NCBI GenBank assembly: GCA_017311315.1
Contig: CM029658.1
Location: 28,258,629-28,322,628, forward strand
Source: Dendrocalamus latiflorus
Lineage: Eukaryota; Streptophyta; Magnoliopsida; Poales; Poaceae
Length of the DNA: 64,000 bases
Reading direction: 5' to 3'
In this document: piece by piece, positions 21,840 to 32,829 of the stretch
How the letters are laid out: the number at the start of each line of letters is the position of its first letter
How positions within the stretch are numbered: the stretch's first letter is position 1
Position numbers and translations under genes: made by a program
The notes under the pieces: generated by a model
Seen by the model: the letters and a program-made list of their open reading frames with translations, nothing else
The model's database searches: none
Told to the model about the DNA's origin: nothing

Positions 21840-22905
21840 AGCACGTAGACTGGCGTGTGCGGAGGCGGACCTCTGCACTTTGCCTTGTTATAGTCCGTAG
21901 ACTGGCGTATGTGGAGGCGGACCTCGGCACTTCGCCTTTTTATAGTCTGTAGACTGGCGTGGGCGGACCTCGACGCTTAGCCTTTTTATAGTCCGTAGAC
22001 TGGCGTGTGCGGAGGCGGACCTCGGCATTTCGCCTTTTTATAGTCCGTAGACTGGCGTAGGCGGAGGCGGACCTCGACGCTTTGCCTTTTTATAGTCCGT
22101 AGACAGGCGTATGTGGAGGCGGACCTCGGCACTACGACTTCCTTTATAGTCCGGAGACTCGCGCGTGCGGAGGCAGACCTCGACGCTACGTCTTATTTAG
22201 AGTCCATGGACTAGTGCGTGCGGAGGCGGACCTCGACGCTACGTCTTATTTACAGTCCGTGGACTAGTGCGTGCGGAGGCGGACCTCGACGCTATGACTT
22301 CATTTATAGTCCAGAGACTCGCGCGTGCGGAGGCGGACCTCGACGCTACGTCTTATTTAGAGTCCGTGGACTAGTGCGTGCGGAGGCGGACCTCGACGCT
22401 ACGACTTCCTTTATAGTCCAGAGACTCGCGCGTGCGGAGGCGGACCTCGACGCTACGTCTTATTTAGAGTCCGTGGACTAGTGCGTGCGGAGGCGGACCT
22501 CGACGCTACGACTTCCTTTATAGTCCGGAGACTCGCGCGTGCGGAGGCGGACCTCGATGCTACGTCTTATTTAGAGTCCGTGGACTAGTGCGTGTGGAGG
22601 CGGACCTTGACGCAACGACTTCCTTCACAGTCCGGAGACTCGCGCGTGCGGAGGTGGACCTCGACGCTACGTCTTATTTAGAGTCCGTGGGCTAGTGCGT
22701 GCGGAGGCGGACCACGACGCTACGACTTCCTTTATAGTCCGGAGACTCGCGCGTGCGGAGGCGGACCTCGACGCTACGTCTTATTTAGAGTCCGTGGACT
22801 AGTGCGTGCGGAGGCGGACCTTGACGCTACGACTTCCTTTATAGTCCGGAGACTCGCGCGTGCGGAGGCGGACCTCGACGCTACGCCTTCCTTTATAGTC
22901 CGGAG
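21840..22905. repeat. 53/54-bp tandem array, block 1
   Basis: The core GTGCGGAGGCGGACCTCGAC recurs about every 53-54 bp. The left part is a simple monomer array ending CCTTTTTATAGTCCGTAG. The right part alternates two monomer types (ACTAGTGCGTG with TCTTATTTAGAG, and ACTCGCGCGTG with TTCCTTTATAGTCC), a higher-order unit of about 107 bp. The same array recurs at 23800-24205 and 25700-25832. Confidence 0.9.
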
Positions 22906-22919
22906 ACTGGTGCGCGCGA

Positions 22920-23390
22920 GGGCGTCCCCCCGTTGCGTCTTTTGTTTATACTCAGGCCCGTTACCTTTGGCTACGGCGAGTGCACACGCGAACATGCGAC
23001 TTCGATTTATACTCAGTCCCGTACCCCTGGCTACGGCGAGTGCACACGCGAACGTGCGTCTTTGTTTATACTCAGGCCCGTCACCTTTGGCTACGGCGAG
23101 TGCACACGCGAACGTGCGACTTCGATTTATACTCAGCCCCGTACCCCTGGCTACGGCGAGTGCACACGCGAACGTGCGTCTTTGTTTATACTCAGGCCCG
23201 TCACCTTTGGCTACGGCGAGTGCAGACGCGAACGTGCGACTTCGATTTATACTCAGTCCCGTACCCCTGGCTACGGCGAGTGCACGCACGAACGTGCGTC
23301 TTTGTTTGTACTCAGGCCTGTCACCTTTCGCTACGGCGAGTGCACACGCGAACGTGCGACTTCGATTTATACTCAGTCTCGTACCCCTTC
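22920..23390. repeat. 60-bp tandem array with 120-bp higher-order unit, block 1
   Basis: Monomers share GGCTACGGCGAGTGCACACG and alternate between TTTGTTTATACTCAGG and TTCGATTTATACTCAG versions. As 60 bp is 20 codons, frames stay open on both strands, which creates false ORFs such as repeated SINRSRTFACALAVA on the minus strand. Confidence 0.92.
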
Positions 23391-23799
23391 TCGATGCGCC
23401 GGGCCATATCCTGGTCGCCTCGGACGGTGATGATGGTCCGGGGACCCGGGATCTTCATGCATAGATAGCCGTGATGTCGTACCGCGCCGAAAGAGTTGAG
23501 GATTGAGCGCCCTAATATGGCATTGTAGGGGTACGGAAGGTCGACCACGTCGAAGGTGGCATCTTCGGCCCGCACATTGTCATCTTGGCCGAAGGAGACT
23601 TGAAGACCTACTTGGCCCAGCGCCCGCAGGGGCTGTCCCCCGAAGCCCTGCAGTGGGATTCCCGAGGGCCCTAGGCGGCTTCGAGGTATCCCCATCTGGT
23701 CAAAGGCCGCCGCAAACAATACGTTCGCGGAACTACCGCCGTCCACCAAGGCACGCCCCATGTCGCATCCCGCGATAGTGACCCGGATGACCAGGGGGT
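23391..23799 (-). pseudogene. Retroelement aspartic protease fragment, downstream copy
   Basis: The minus frame carries RALVDGGSSANVLF, the retroviral-type protease motif (catalytic Asp in D-G-G-S), then PYNAILGRSILNSFGA, the second conserved strand of plant gypsy proteases. It starts and ends abruptly in tandem arrays, with no gag before or reverse transcriptase after. It is a duplicate of 25291-25699 at an offset of exactly 1900 bp, with about ten differences in 409 bp. The change ILGRP to ILGRS in a normally conserved position fits relaxed constraint. Confidence 0.8.
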
Positions 23800-24205
23800 C
23801 CTCGACGCTACGTCTTATTTAGAGTCCGTGGACTAGTGCGTGCGGAGGCGGACCTCGACGCTACGACTTCCTTTATAGTCCGGAGACTCGCGCGTGCGGA
23901 GGCGGACCTCGACGCTACGTCTTATTTAGAGTCCGCGGACTAGTGCGTGCGGAGGCGGACCTCGACGCTACGACTTCCTTTATAGTCCAGAGACTCGCGC
24001 GTGCGGAGGCGGACCTCGATGCTACGTCTTATTTAGAGTCCGTGGACAAGTGCGTGCGGAGGCGGACCTCGACGCTCCGACTTCCTTTATAGTCCGGAGA
24101 CTCGCGCGTGCGGAGGCGGACCTCGACGCTACGTCTTATTTAGAGACCGTGGACTAGTGCGTGCGGAGGCGGACCTCGACGCTACGACTTCCTTTATAGT
24201 CCGAA
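23800..24205. repeat. 53/54-bp tandem array, block 2
   Basis: Same two alternating monomers as block 1, running from the protease fragment into the 60-bp array. Its first part matches 25700-25832 at the 1900 bp offset. Confidence 0.9.
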
Positions 24206-24229
24206 GACTGGTGCGCGCGAGGGCGTCCC

Positions 24230-25085
24230 CCCGTTGCGTCTTTTGTTTATACTCAGGCCCGTCACCTTTGGCTACGGCGAGTGCACACGCGAACGTGCGA
24301 CTTCGATTTATACTCAGTCCCGTACCCATGGCTACGGCGAGTGCACACGCGAACATGCGTCTTTGTTTATTCTCAGGCCCGTCACCTTTGGCTACGGCGA
24401 GTGCACACGCGAACGTGCGACTTCGATTTATACTCAGTCCCGTACCCCTAGCTACGGCGAGTGCACACACGAACGTGCGTCTTTGTTTATACTCAGGTCC
24501 GTCACCTTTGGCTACGGCGAGTGCACACGCGAACGTGCGTCTTTGTTTATACTCAGGCCCGTCACCTTTGGCTACGGCGAGTGCGCACGCGAACGTGCGA
24601 CTTCGATTTATACTCAGTCCCGTACCCCTGGCTACGGCGAGTGCACACGCGAACGTGCGTCTTTGTTTATACTCGGGCCCGTCACCTTTGGCTACGGCGA
24701 GTGCACGCGCGAACGTGCGACTTCGATTTATACTCAGTCCCGTACCCCTGGCTACGGCGAGTGCACACGCGAACGTGCGTCTTTGTTTATACTCAGATCC
24801 GTCACCTTTGGCTACGGCGAGTGCACACGCGAACGTGCGACTTCGATTTATACTCAGTCCCGTACCCTGGCTACGGCAAGTGCACACGCGAACGTGAGTC
24901 TTTGTTTGTACTCAGGCCCGTCACCTTTGGCTACGGCGAGTGCACACGCGAACGTGCGACTTCGATTTATACTCAGTCCCGTACCCCTGGCTACGGCGAG
25001 TGCACACGCGAACGTGCGACTTCGATTTATACTCAGTCCCGTACCCCTGGCTACGGCGAGTGCACACGCGAACGTGCATCTTTGA
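24230..25085. repeat. 60-bp tandem array, block 2
   Basis: About 14 monomers of the same array as 22920-23390, again alternating in 120-bp pairs with a few irregular pairs. It ends at TTTGATTTATACTGCGGG. The open frames on both strands come from the period of 60. Confidence 0.92.
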
Positions 25086-25290
25086 TTTATACTGCGGGAA
25101 CGCGCGCGTTGGCTAAGCCTGCGCGTGCCTTCGCCGCGTACGTTTGCGGTTGGTGCGGCCGAAGCCTCTAGTCGCTAGACATCTGCAGGGCCCGCCAAGG
25201 TGCCTCTGAATGGCCCCGCGGACCTCCGCGCTGTGACGCCAGCTCTAGGAGCGCCGTTGGGCTTCGCAACGCGGGCACCTAGTACCTGGC
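25086..25290. other. Unique spacer inside the LTR element
   Basis: About 200 bp of GC-rich non-repeated sequence (AACGCGCGCGTTGGC) between the 60-bp array and the upstream protease fragment. The downstream duplicate has no equivalent, so the duplicated block was trimmed here or the spacer was lost. Confidence 0.45.
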
Positions 25291-25699
25291 TCGATGCGCC
25301 GGGCCATATCCTGGTCGCCTCGGACGGTGATGATGGTCCGGGGACCCGGGATCTTCATGCATAGATAGCCGTGATGTGGTACCGCGCCGAAGGAGTTGAG
25401 GATTGGGCGCCCTAATATGGCATTGTAGGGGTTCGGAAGGTCGACCACGTCGAAGGTGGCATCTTCGGCCCGCACATTGTCATCTTGGCCGAAGGAGACT
25501 TGAAGACCTATTTGGCCCAGCGCCCGCAGGGGCTGTCCCCCGAAGCCCTGCAGTGGGATTCCCGAGGGCCCTAGGCGGCTTCGAGGTATCCCCATCTGGT
25601 CGAAGGCCGACGCAAACAATACGTTCGCGGAGCTACCGCCGTCCACCAAGGCACGCCCCACGTCGCATCCCGCGATAGTGACCCGGATGACCAGGGGGT
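25291..25699 (-). pseudogene. Retroelement aspartic protease fragment, upstream copy
   Basis: The minus frame has RALVDGGSSANVLFASAF and NPYNAILGRPILNSFGA, the plant Ty3/gypsy retropepsin signatures. It keeps the expected ILGRP, so it is the better preserved of the two copies. It is separated from gag by about 130 bp of the 53-bp array and is followed by arrays in place of reverse transcriptase. It cannot yield a normal Gag-Pol polyprotein here. Confidence 0.82.
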
Positions 25700-25832
25700 C
25701 CTCGACGCTACGTCTTATTTAGAGTCCGTGGACTTGTGCGTGCGGAGGCGGACCTCGACGCTACGACTTCCTTTATAGTCCGGAGACTCACGCGTGCGGA
25801 GGCGGACCTCGACGCTACGTCTTATTTAGAGT
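25700..25832. repeat. 53/54-bp tandem array, block 3
   Basis: Two to three monomers between the protease fragment and the 3' end of gag. The junction AGAGTC|GCCACCGTC at about 25832 marks where gag sequence resumes. Confidence 0.85.
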
Positions 25833-27008
25833 CGCCACCGTCTTGATTGGCTTTCGCGCATTGTATTCGGCCATCGGGCCGGGACGAAGGCCCTGTATGG
25901 CTGCATTAACGATGGTGGTTTCATTAACGTCTTTCACTTGGCATCGAATCTTGGCGAAGCGTTTGAAGTAGTCCCGGAGCTTCTCCGAGGGTTTTTGCTT
26001 CACAGCAAAGAGTTGGTCCGCGTCGACTCGGTCGACGTAGTTTCCTTGGAAGTTGTTGTGAAGGCGGACGCGAAGCTGCTCCCACGCGTAGATGGAGCCC
26101 GGCTCTATGGTGAAGAACCAAGAGAGCGCCACTCCTTGCAGCGCGAGAGGGAGCCCCTTCGCCTTCGTGGTGTCGTCTCCGCCCGCGGCTTCGATCGCGG
26201 TTTCGTACACGCGCACGAACTCACGGGGGTCCGTGTCACCTTTGTACGGGTCGATGGCGCTAGGGAACTTGAAGTCTTCGGGCCATGCCGCCTGCTGTAG
26301 CCCCGCCGAAAGCGGGGACTCCGGATCTACGCGCCGCAGCGGCACGCGGCTAGACGTGGGGGCTTCGCGACTGTCCGCCCTCTCCAGCGTGGGCTCGGTC
26401 GTGATTACTGGCGCGGCTTGCTGGCTCCGAGCCTCTTGCATATCTCGGACGGCTCCGCGAAGGTCCCCTAGCTCCCGCTGGAACGCGTTGAGGGCCGCCA
26501 GGAGGGCGCTTTCCACCGCCTGTGCGGGCGGGGTCGCCGGTACCCCCAACGGGCGGATCGGCGCGGGCACGACCGCGTCGCGAGCTCCCGAGCTGCCGGT
26601 CGCTCCGTCGTGGCTACCTCGAACCGCCCGGTCCGCGCTGCCGGCGAGGGTCGCGGCGGGGGCGGCGAGGTCGGTTGTCGCCGCACCAACGTCGACGTCT
26701 GCGACCGCCGGGTTCGTCACCGCAACGCCGGTGACGGGGTTGGTCGTCGCGGTGCCGGTGACGAGGTTGGTCGTCGCGGTGCTGGTGACGAGGTTGGTCG
26801 TCGCGGTGCTGGGGACGAGGTTGGTCGTCGCGGTGCCGGTGACGGGGTTGGTCGTCACCGCGCGAACGTCGACGTCCTCGGCCACCGCGCCTGCGTCGCA
26901 ACCCGCGCTCGCCGCTGCCGATGCCGAAGCCCTGGTACTCATACGACGCTCCGGCCCGGCCGCCTTCTTTCCCTTCGCCACCGCTGACGAAGCTTTTTTC
27001 GGTGCCAT
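25815..27008 (-). CDS. Gag of the large LTR element, C-terminally truncated
   Basis: A 397-residue frame from MAPKKASSAVAKGKKAAG. The N-terminal third is basic, then low-complexity with a repeated TTNLVTSTA-like 11-residue motif (about 26720-26870). The retrotransposon gag domain (PF03732) covers about residues 235-385: WPEDFKFPSAIDPYKGDTDP, LQGVALSWFFTIEPGSI, LRDYFKRFAKIRCQV. This is the capsid protein that packages the element RNA. The frame ends a few codons after reading into the 53-bp array, so the CCHC zinc knuckle usual at the C-terminus is missing. The start lies about 55 bp inside the 5' LTR end. It may still make capsids for mobilisation by a partner element. Confidence 0.85.
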   Translation of the reverse strand: MAPKKASSAVAKGKKAAGPERRMSTRASASAAASAGCDAGAVAEDVDVRAVTTNPVTGTATTNLVPSTATTNLVTSTATTNLVTGTATTNPVTGVAVTNPAVADVDVGAATTDLAAPAATLAGSADRAVRGSHDGATGSSGARDAVVPAPIRPLGVPATPPAQAVESALLAALNAFQRELGDLRGAVRDMQEARSQQAAPVITTEPTLERADSREAPTSSRVPLRRVDPESPLSAGLQQAAWPEDFKFPSAIDPYKGDTDPREFVRVYETAIEAAGGDDTTKAKGLPLALQGVALSWFFTIEPGSIYAWEQLRVRLHNNFQGNYVDRVDADQLFAVKQKPSEKLRDYFKRFAKIRCQVKDVNETTIVNAAIQGLRPGPMAEYNARKPIKTVATLNKT

Positions 27009-27042
27009 CCTTCTTCTTCAGTCTTCAGGCTTGTCCTTGTCC

Positions 27043-27060
27043 TCCCCACGGACGGCGCCA
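27043..27060 (-). other. Primer-binding site of the large element
   Basis: The minus strand reads TGGCGCCGTCCGTGGGGA two bases after the end of the 5' LTR. TGGCGCCGT matches the 3' end of plant tRNA-Asp as used by many gypsy elements; the rest is less similar, so the tRNA assignment is tentative. Confidence 0.6.
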
Positions 27061-27062
27061 AC

Positions 27063-27312
27063 TGTTGTGGCTACGGGCCAAACAGAGAGAGAGATGGTAG
27101 TGGAGAGTGATGGAGATGAGTGAGAATGGCTCGCCCCCTCCCCATGACCTGTATTCATATATATATATATACATGAGGAGTGCTTTTACAGTTATACCCT
27201 TACATCTGGTTATCCCTTCTGGGGGCACTTAAGTCATTACACATGGCCTATTCTGGGCCTTATAACCTTCTACCAGGCCTGCTGGGTTTAGGTGGGGGCC
27301 ACCCCTACGACA
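27063..27312 (-). repeat. 5' LTR of the large element
   Basis: 250 bp, bounded by TG and CA, followed by target duplication CATAT at 27313-27317. It has a short TA tract (CATATATATATATACATG) where the partner LTR has about 88 TA units. Confidence 0.9.
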
Positions 27313-27451
27313 CATATGATAAGAGAATTTAGTAGTCAAAGAAGCATCTTTGACTTTAAAAACTAAAAAACATCGCTCTTCTGAGAATGGAGTATCAATT
27401 TTCTAGCTTTAATATTTACTATTTTGCTAATTAACATGCATTGATTTTCTT

Positions 27452-30032
27452 TGTGAGACCATGTGAAGGTCACCTCATATATGTGATGAGTATTTGACTT
27501 TGGTGTGGTTATTGTCAATGTTTGAGTTTGGTTTTTGGCGAGAGTTGCAAGTTTCAAGTTGATGTCAATGTAATAGGTTTGACCGGCATGTGGGACTAGT
27601 CAGGTCATTGGGCGTATGTGATTCAACCGCAGTGATTTTAAGTTGGGCCTTTTTAGTGCACTTTGGGAGGTAGCGTCTGATCGGCTAGGCAATGTCAGTC
27701 AGGCCAGTGGTGCATTTATCAAGAATTGGGCAAAAATCACACATTCCTATAGGTATGAGGATTTGTTTGCATTGGGTGTTATTGGTTTTTGGAAACTAGA
27801 GCTGAGAGGAGATAAAGTTTGAAATTTCCAGAAGGTTTTTGGTCTAAGAGAGTGAGTAGCAGTTTGACCAGCATTGGCTGAGCGGTCAAACCACTCCCCT
27901 TTACCGAGAACAGTTTTAGTTGCTTTGAGCTGGTCAGACCAGTCAATGGTTGTCAGTCTGACCGCCATGGGGAGAGCAGCCAAACCATTTGCTGTGGTTA
28001 GAGAATAGTGAGAGGTGGTCTTGAGTGGTTTGAGTGTGTGCATAACATGAGAGCTGTTGGTTGGTTGTGTTGTGCTGCATGATGCATTGTTTTGACTAAC
28101 ATGAGTCAAGTGCATGAAACTTATGCTCAAAATGGTTACTTGGTCTTTGGATATGCATGTGGCTTCGAGAACGTTAGCGGTTAACAACAAGTGACGAGGA
28201 CTAGGCGAGAGAGCTTAGGTCCGTGCGGTCAGTTATGTCCGGGTGAGGCTATTTGGCTCAAGCGGGAAGCACATAAAAGACAAGGATAATAAAGAGATAA
28301 GTTGGTGCATACGGTGTACTAAGTCACTTGGGTTGGTGCAAGTAGAGACGATCCAGAGAGACTGGATACGTGAAGATTTGACGGCAAGTTATTGGACGCC
28401 ACAAGCTACGCGTCAAAGCATACGGAGATGCTTTGATATGAAGACTTGGTTTTAGAGTTGCTTCGAGGAGAAGAAATGGGAAAGGCCGGTAGAGAGGTAT
28501 TTTAGTAAATTATACAATACCAGAGAAGAGGTGGTATGAAAAATCACGACAACGGTCTAAGTGGTTTAGGTCAAGCAAATGGAGGACATGCGCATGAATT
28601 AGGTTATTGGAGCTTCATGAAGAAGAGCACTTTGAGAAGCGTGTATTTGTAAGTCAAAAGCCCCGTTATATGTTGGGTTATTGGGTTTGCCCATATGTTG
28701 ATGGATGGAATCTACTTTGTATTTAGATTTTAGGGTTTCTTAAGAGTGGTGGGGGAGCCTCCACTTCAAAAGGATGGAGAGGAGTTGGCTTAGAGGTTAA
28801 GCCTTTAGGAGATAGGGTTGAGAGATGTGTAGGTGCTCTTCATAAGTGCTTTAGGGAGAGATGAGTTGTGGCTCTTGTGCTTGAGTTTTTTTGTCATCCT
28901 TAGGCTTTGTGAGTGATTATTAACATTCATCTCCAAGTATTAATAGATATCCAAAATTCATCCGAGTCTTTCTCCTCCTTAGTCAAGTGTTGAAATCTTG
29001 ATTTGACTTGGTTTTTGCTATTTCTCTGTACCCCTTTGATCTTGCTTGCTGCTAAGGATGTGTAAGTGGTAGAGATATTTCTTGAAGACTAGATCACATC
29101 TATGTAGGCACTTTCCTTTGTAAGTTTTTGGATTTGCCCGATTTTGGCTTAAGATAGGATGATTTGGAGGTTTTGATCTTGAGTGTTTTTGGATTGGTTC
29201 TTACTATGATTTGAGAATGCTATGATGTGTGGGAAACCATTCTTAGCCACTTTGGCTTGATTCCTCTAATGATTTTGGGGGTTTTGATCTTGAGTGCTTC
29301 TATAGCGGTTCTTACTGTGATTTGAGGATACTATGATGTGCGGAAAACCATTCTTAACCATATTGGCTTGATTCCTCCCATGAGCTCCTCTCAATAACCG
29401 TTTCTCAATTTTGCCTGGTTTTATTATCTCTCGTGCTCAAGTGAGAAAAGGTCGCAACCTTAGGAAGCACTTAGAGAAATTCTTGTTGGAATAGCTTCAT
29501 GAGGTCTTGATCTTACTGTGTGTCAAATTTCATTCGTGTGGATCGCTAGTTTGAAGGTTAGGTCATCTTGTGGTTTGAAACATGTTTTGGTGCAATCTTC
29601 CTTCAAACGGATAAAGGTTGGAGCTTTGGTAATGATTCATGGGATTGTTATTTGGAATAGGTTCCTAAAGTTAGGAAGTTATGTTTCAAGTTTCATGAGA
29701 TGTGGAGTTGTTGTTTGAAAGTTAGCCTCTTGTTACTTTTTGAAATCGTGCTAATTTTTTATTCTGTGCTGAGCGAGAGGTCAGATCGCCATTATAAGAG
29801 AAGTTAGACCGCCCCTGGGAGGTCAGACCACCCATGATTATTAAGGATCATTTTGTTCAGTTTTTTCTTGAATATTTTATTGTAGGTGTCTAGGCTAATA
29901 TTTGCATTTGATATAGCTTTTAATCTCCATTAAAGTGAAGAGCCTTATTTCTTCTTGGAAAAAGATTTGAAAAAGAATTGTATTGTGTAGATCCCTATTT
30001 ATCCCCCTTTAGTCGCTATTCTCGGCCCTACA
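27452..30032 (+). mobile_element. Probable long solo LTR
   Basis: Starts TGTGAGACCATGTGAAGG and ends TCTCGGCCCTACA, with TTCTT directly before (27447-27451) and after (30033-30037). It contains repeated phrases of the type GGTCAGACCGCC and GCGGTCAAACC, and near the end ATCCCTATTTATCCCCC, both familiar from long LTRs in grasses. No gag or pol. The short T-rich target duplication could be chance. Confidence 0.55.
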
Positions 30033-30037
30033 TTCTT

Positions 30038-31140
30038 TTTTAAAAGTAAGGCAAATTTTCTAACCGTTAAATATGCCTGGAGATATCATGCTTCAGCTAC
30101 TAGATGTTGATCTATTTGATGGTTTTTCCTGTCCTGGGCCAACAATGGCCCAATCCCCCCAGTTGCTCCCAAGTTCATCTGATCGCATTCGTAGATTGGG
30201 CTTACTAGGCCCAGTTTTAGACAGACAGCAAGTTGAGCCAGCCCTGTCTTCATCTATGTATATCAGTATATGCATGCATGCACACTGACTTTGGACAGGG
30301 GCTCTTGCCTTAATTTCTTCACCAATTCTTATTGCCCATTGTTTCACAGTACTAATTTTGCTGATACTTGAAACAGAATTTTTTGTGCTTCATAGATGGG
30401 TTGGTTGCCACATATAGGCCATGTACTCATATTTGTGTTTAGTAATTGAAGGCTTCTTATGAAGCGTCCACGTCAACTCTAGAGGATAAAAACCTAGAAA
30501 TTCCTAGGAGAAAAGGAAAAAATATAAAGAAATTCTCATATTAATTGAAAAAAAACATAACATCTGGACCATCCAGATATTTTGTATAGGTAGTATGTAC
30601 GACTCGGATTAAGTAGTGATATGCCCATCTCTTTTAGGATCCTACGATTCAAAGAAAAGAGCTTGAGTAGATCACGTACATAATACAGGCATGCACTCAT
30701 GGCTGAACTGGGCTCAGAGAATATTACGCAAACTTGGGAGGGCAAAAAAGGTTGGGCTTGAGACTGAGTCGCACACATCCACGCAAGTATCACATATATG
30801 CCTCATATGAAAAATATAAAGATAGAAAGAAAAAAAGAAAAAAGGGATCATGCATACAAAAGTTCACAGGCTGGAGGTGGACAAATGTCCAGGTCTTCTA
30901 ATCCAAAATACTCAGCCTATTCATCTTAGTATATACAGCATGCATGGATGTGGTAGCTAACTGTTGTTAGCTAGGTCATAATCCCTTTATAATACATTAG
31001 GTGCTAATTAAACATTTGGTACTATAATTCACTAAATATTTATAAAGAGAACAGATTTAAAATTAGAGGATTGCAAACTAATCAAAAGAAATAATACTGA
31101 TGTCCATATTATTCATACAAAATAAAAAACGAAGTGTACA
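30038..31140. other. Spacer, no recognised gene
   Basis: AT-rich. Short frames at 30073-30288 (plus) and 30536-30793 (minus) have no recognised domain or conserved copy. No repeat shared with the rest of the window was found. Confidence 0.4.
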
Positions 31141-32104
31141 TCTGACCATTAAAAAAATCGGTGAGATGTGTGTGTACAAAGCTATGGATGCGGATGAAAA
31201 ATCGAAGATTTATTGCACACGTGCAACTTGAGGGCATGCAGTTTAAAACTACAGGATGGTTTAAACAAGAAGTTGGCCACATGCAAGACCATGGACGAAG
31301 GCACCACCCGACAAGCCTGGGCGGCTGCTTAGGCTCACCGACGGTGAGCAGTGGGGGAGTCAGTTCTTCCAGCTAGCACCAATGTAGCCACAAGGGCCAC
31401 TTCTTGGGCACTGGTAGGTAGGCAACACACCATGGCGCACGCGGCAAGGCAAATTGGCGACATGGACCAACGAAGCCAGGCTGAGCAGACAGATAGGCAA
31501 GGCATTGAGGCGGGCAGCGTAACCTAGCGCTGTCTCCATGACTCCATCGATCATCAGTAGCCCATAATCCACCCTAAGTCTCTCGACTTCCCGAGTAGAC
31601 AAGCACAACGGTCACTCGGTCACTCACTCCCCAGCCCTAAGCCCCTAACCCTAATCCATTCCCCCCATTCCCCAATCCGGCGGGCGGCGGAGGCCTCAAG
31701 GCTTGGCCATTGAATTTCCCCTGCTTGTTGCTTCCCTCGGTGCGGCGGCTAGGCTCCCTCCCTCAGTCAGATTAGCGCGGCGGCCGGTCGGGGCCACCGT
31801 GGGCTCCGGGCTAACCGAGGTCTTCTGCTTTAGGAATACAGGAAACCTTTATCCCATGGGAAAGTGCAAGATTTCTTTTGCTGAAACTCAAGTTTTACTT
31901 TGCTGTAGGAACTTAATTAGATCTGAGTTAGTATAGTATTGTGTAGTATATGTTCAGCACCAATTGCGTACTGCTATTTCAAATAATTCAAGCCTGTAAC
32001 TGAAGTTTTCGTGTTTAGATCTGGCACTAGTTATTTCATTAACAACTTGAAGAACTAGTGTCCTAACTTCCCCCATTCATGCATTATTTTGTTATCTGTA
32101 GCCA
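31141..32104. other. Spacer with a GC-rich leader-like patch
   Basis: 31590-31830 is GC-rich and contains CCCTAAGCCCCTAACCCTAATCC followed by GGCGGGCGGCGGAGG, similar to grass 5' leaders, and TCTTCTGCTTTAG at about 31822 could be a splice acceptor. No protein can be recognised in the frames that follow. It may be a captured leader or first exon next to the CACTA remnant. Confidence 0.35.
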
Positions 32105-32770
32105 CTCTCACTATCACAGAAAATGGTCATCATAGATGGTTTTAAAACGTCACCATAGATGGTTTTCTGAACCATCTGAATTTATGTGTCTGTGATAACA
32201 GATAATTATCACAAACAGTTTATAAGTCATCTGTGGTAAGTCACAACACAGATAGTTCATATAAAGAACCGTCTATGAAGGAGATTATCATAGACGACTC
32301 AAACAAAAAATCATCTATGATGCTCGCATATCACAGACGGCTTAAACCAAAAACTGTCTATGATGCTTGCATATTACAGATGGTTCTAGCTACTAACCAT
32401 CTGTGATGATGTATCATAGACGGTTTATTCTAAAAACCATCTGTGATATTTTTTGTATCTCTGTTTATTGGTTACTCTTAAGAAATACTAGTCATGCCCT
32501 CTGAAAAAGCAAAAATACAACAAGTATATGTATATATTCAATTTAGAAACAAACACATCCATTTCACAAATCAATTAAAAGTGATACTCAATAAAACAGC
32601 CATAACTTTTGCATACGGACCCCATTTTCGATGTTCTTGACTCATTTGAAAGCTAATGAAAAGTTACATTCGAAAATCCATAAGGATAGCTTTGATTCAT
32701 TCGTGAGGCTCCAGAAAAGTGAAATCTTCAAAAAAAATCATTTAGGGCCTCAAAATGGCCTCTGAATTTT
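32105..32770. mobile_element. CACTA-type element remnant
   Basis: Left part CACTATCACAGAAAATGG resembles a decayed CACTA terminus. It is followed by many CATAGACGG/CACAGATGG motifs in both orientations. From about 32590, CATAACTTTTGCATACGGAC matches the interior of the element at 2734-4403 (CATAACTTTTGCATACGGTG at about 3071). The right end is missing. Confidence 0.65.
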
Positions 32771-32829
32771 CCAGACCCGTTGAACAGCTGGATGGGCCTT
32801 GGCATGTAGTCTCCTCTTCATACCTAATC

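Noticed and set aside
22920..25085. Regular 60-bp repeats as a possible CRISPR-like array
   Set aside because: The whole unit is repeated with no variable spacers, and this is a plant nuclear genome.
22774..25171. Frames of 150-280 codons in the 60-bp arrays
   Set aside because: The repeat period is a multiple of three and the monomer lacks stops, so frames stay open by arithmetic. No start context, domain or conserved junction with gag or protease.
25938..27123. Plus-strand frames of 120-343 codons over gag
   Set aside because: Shadow frames of the minus-strand gag, which carries the recognisable capsid domain.
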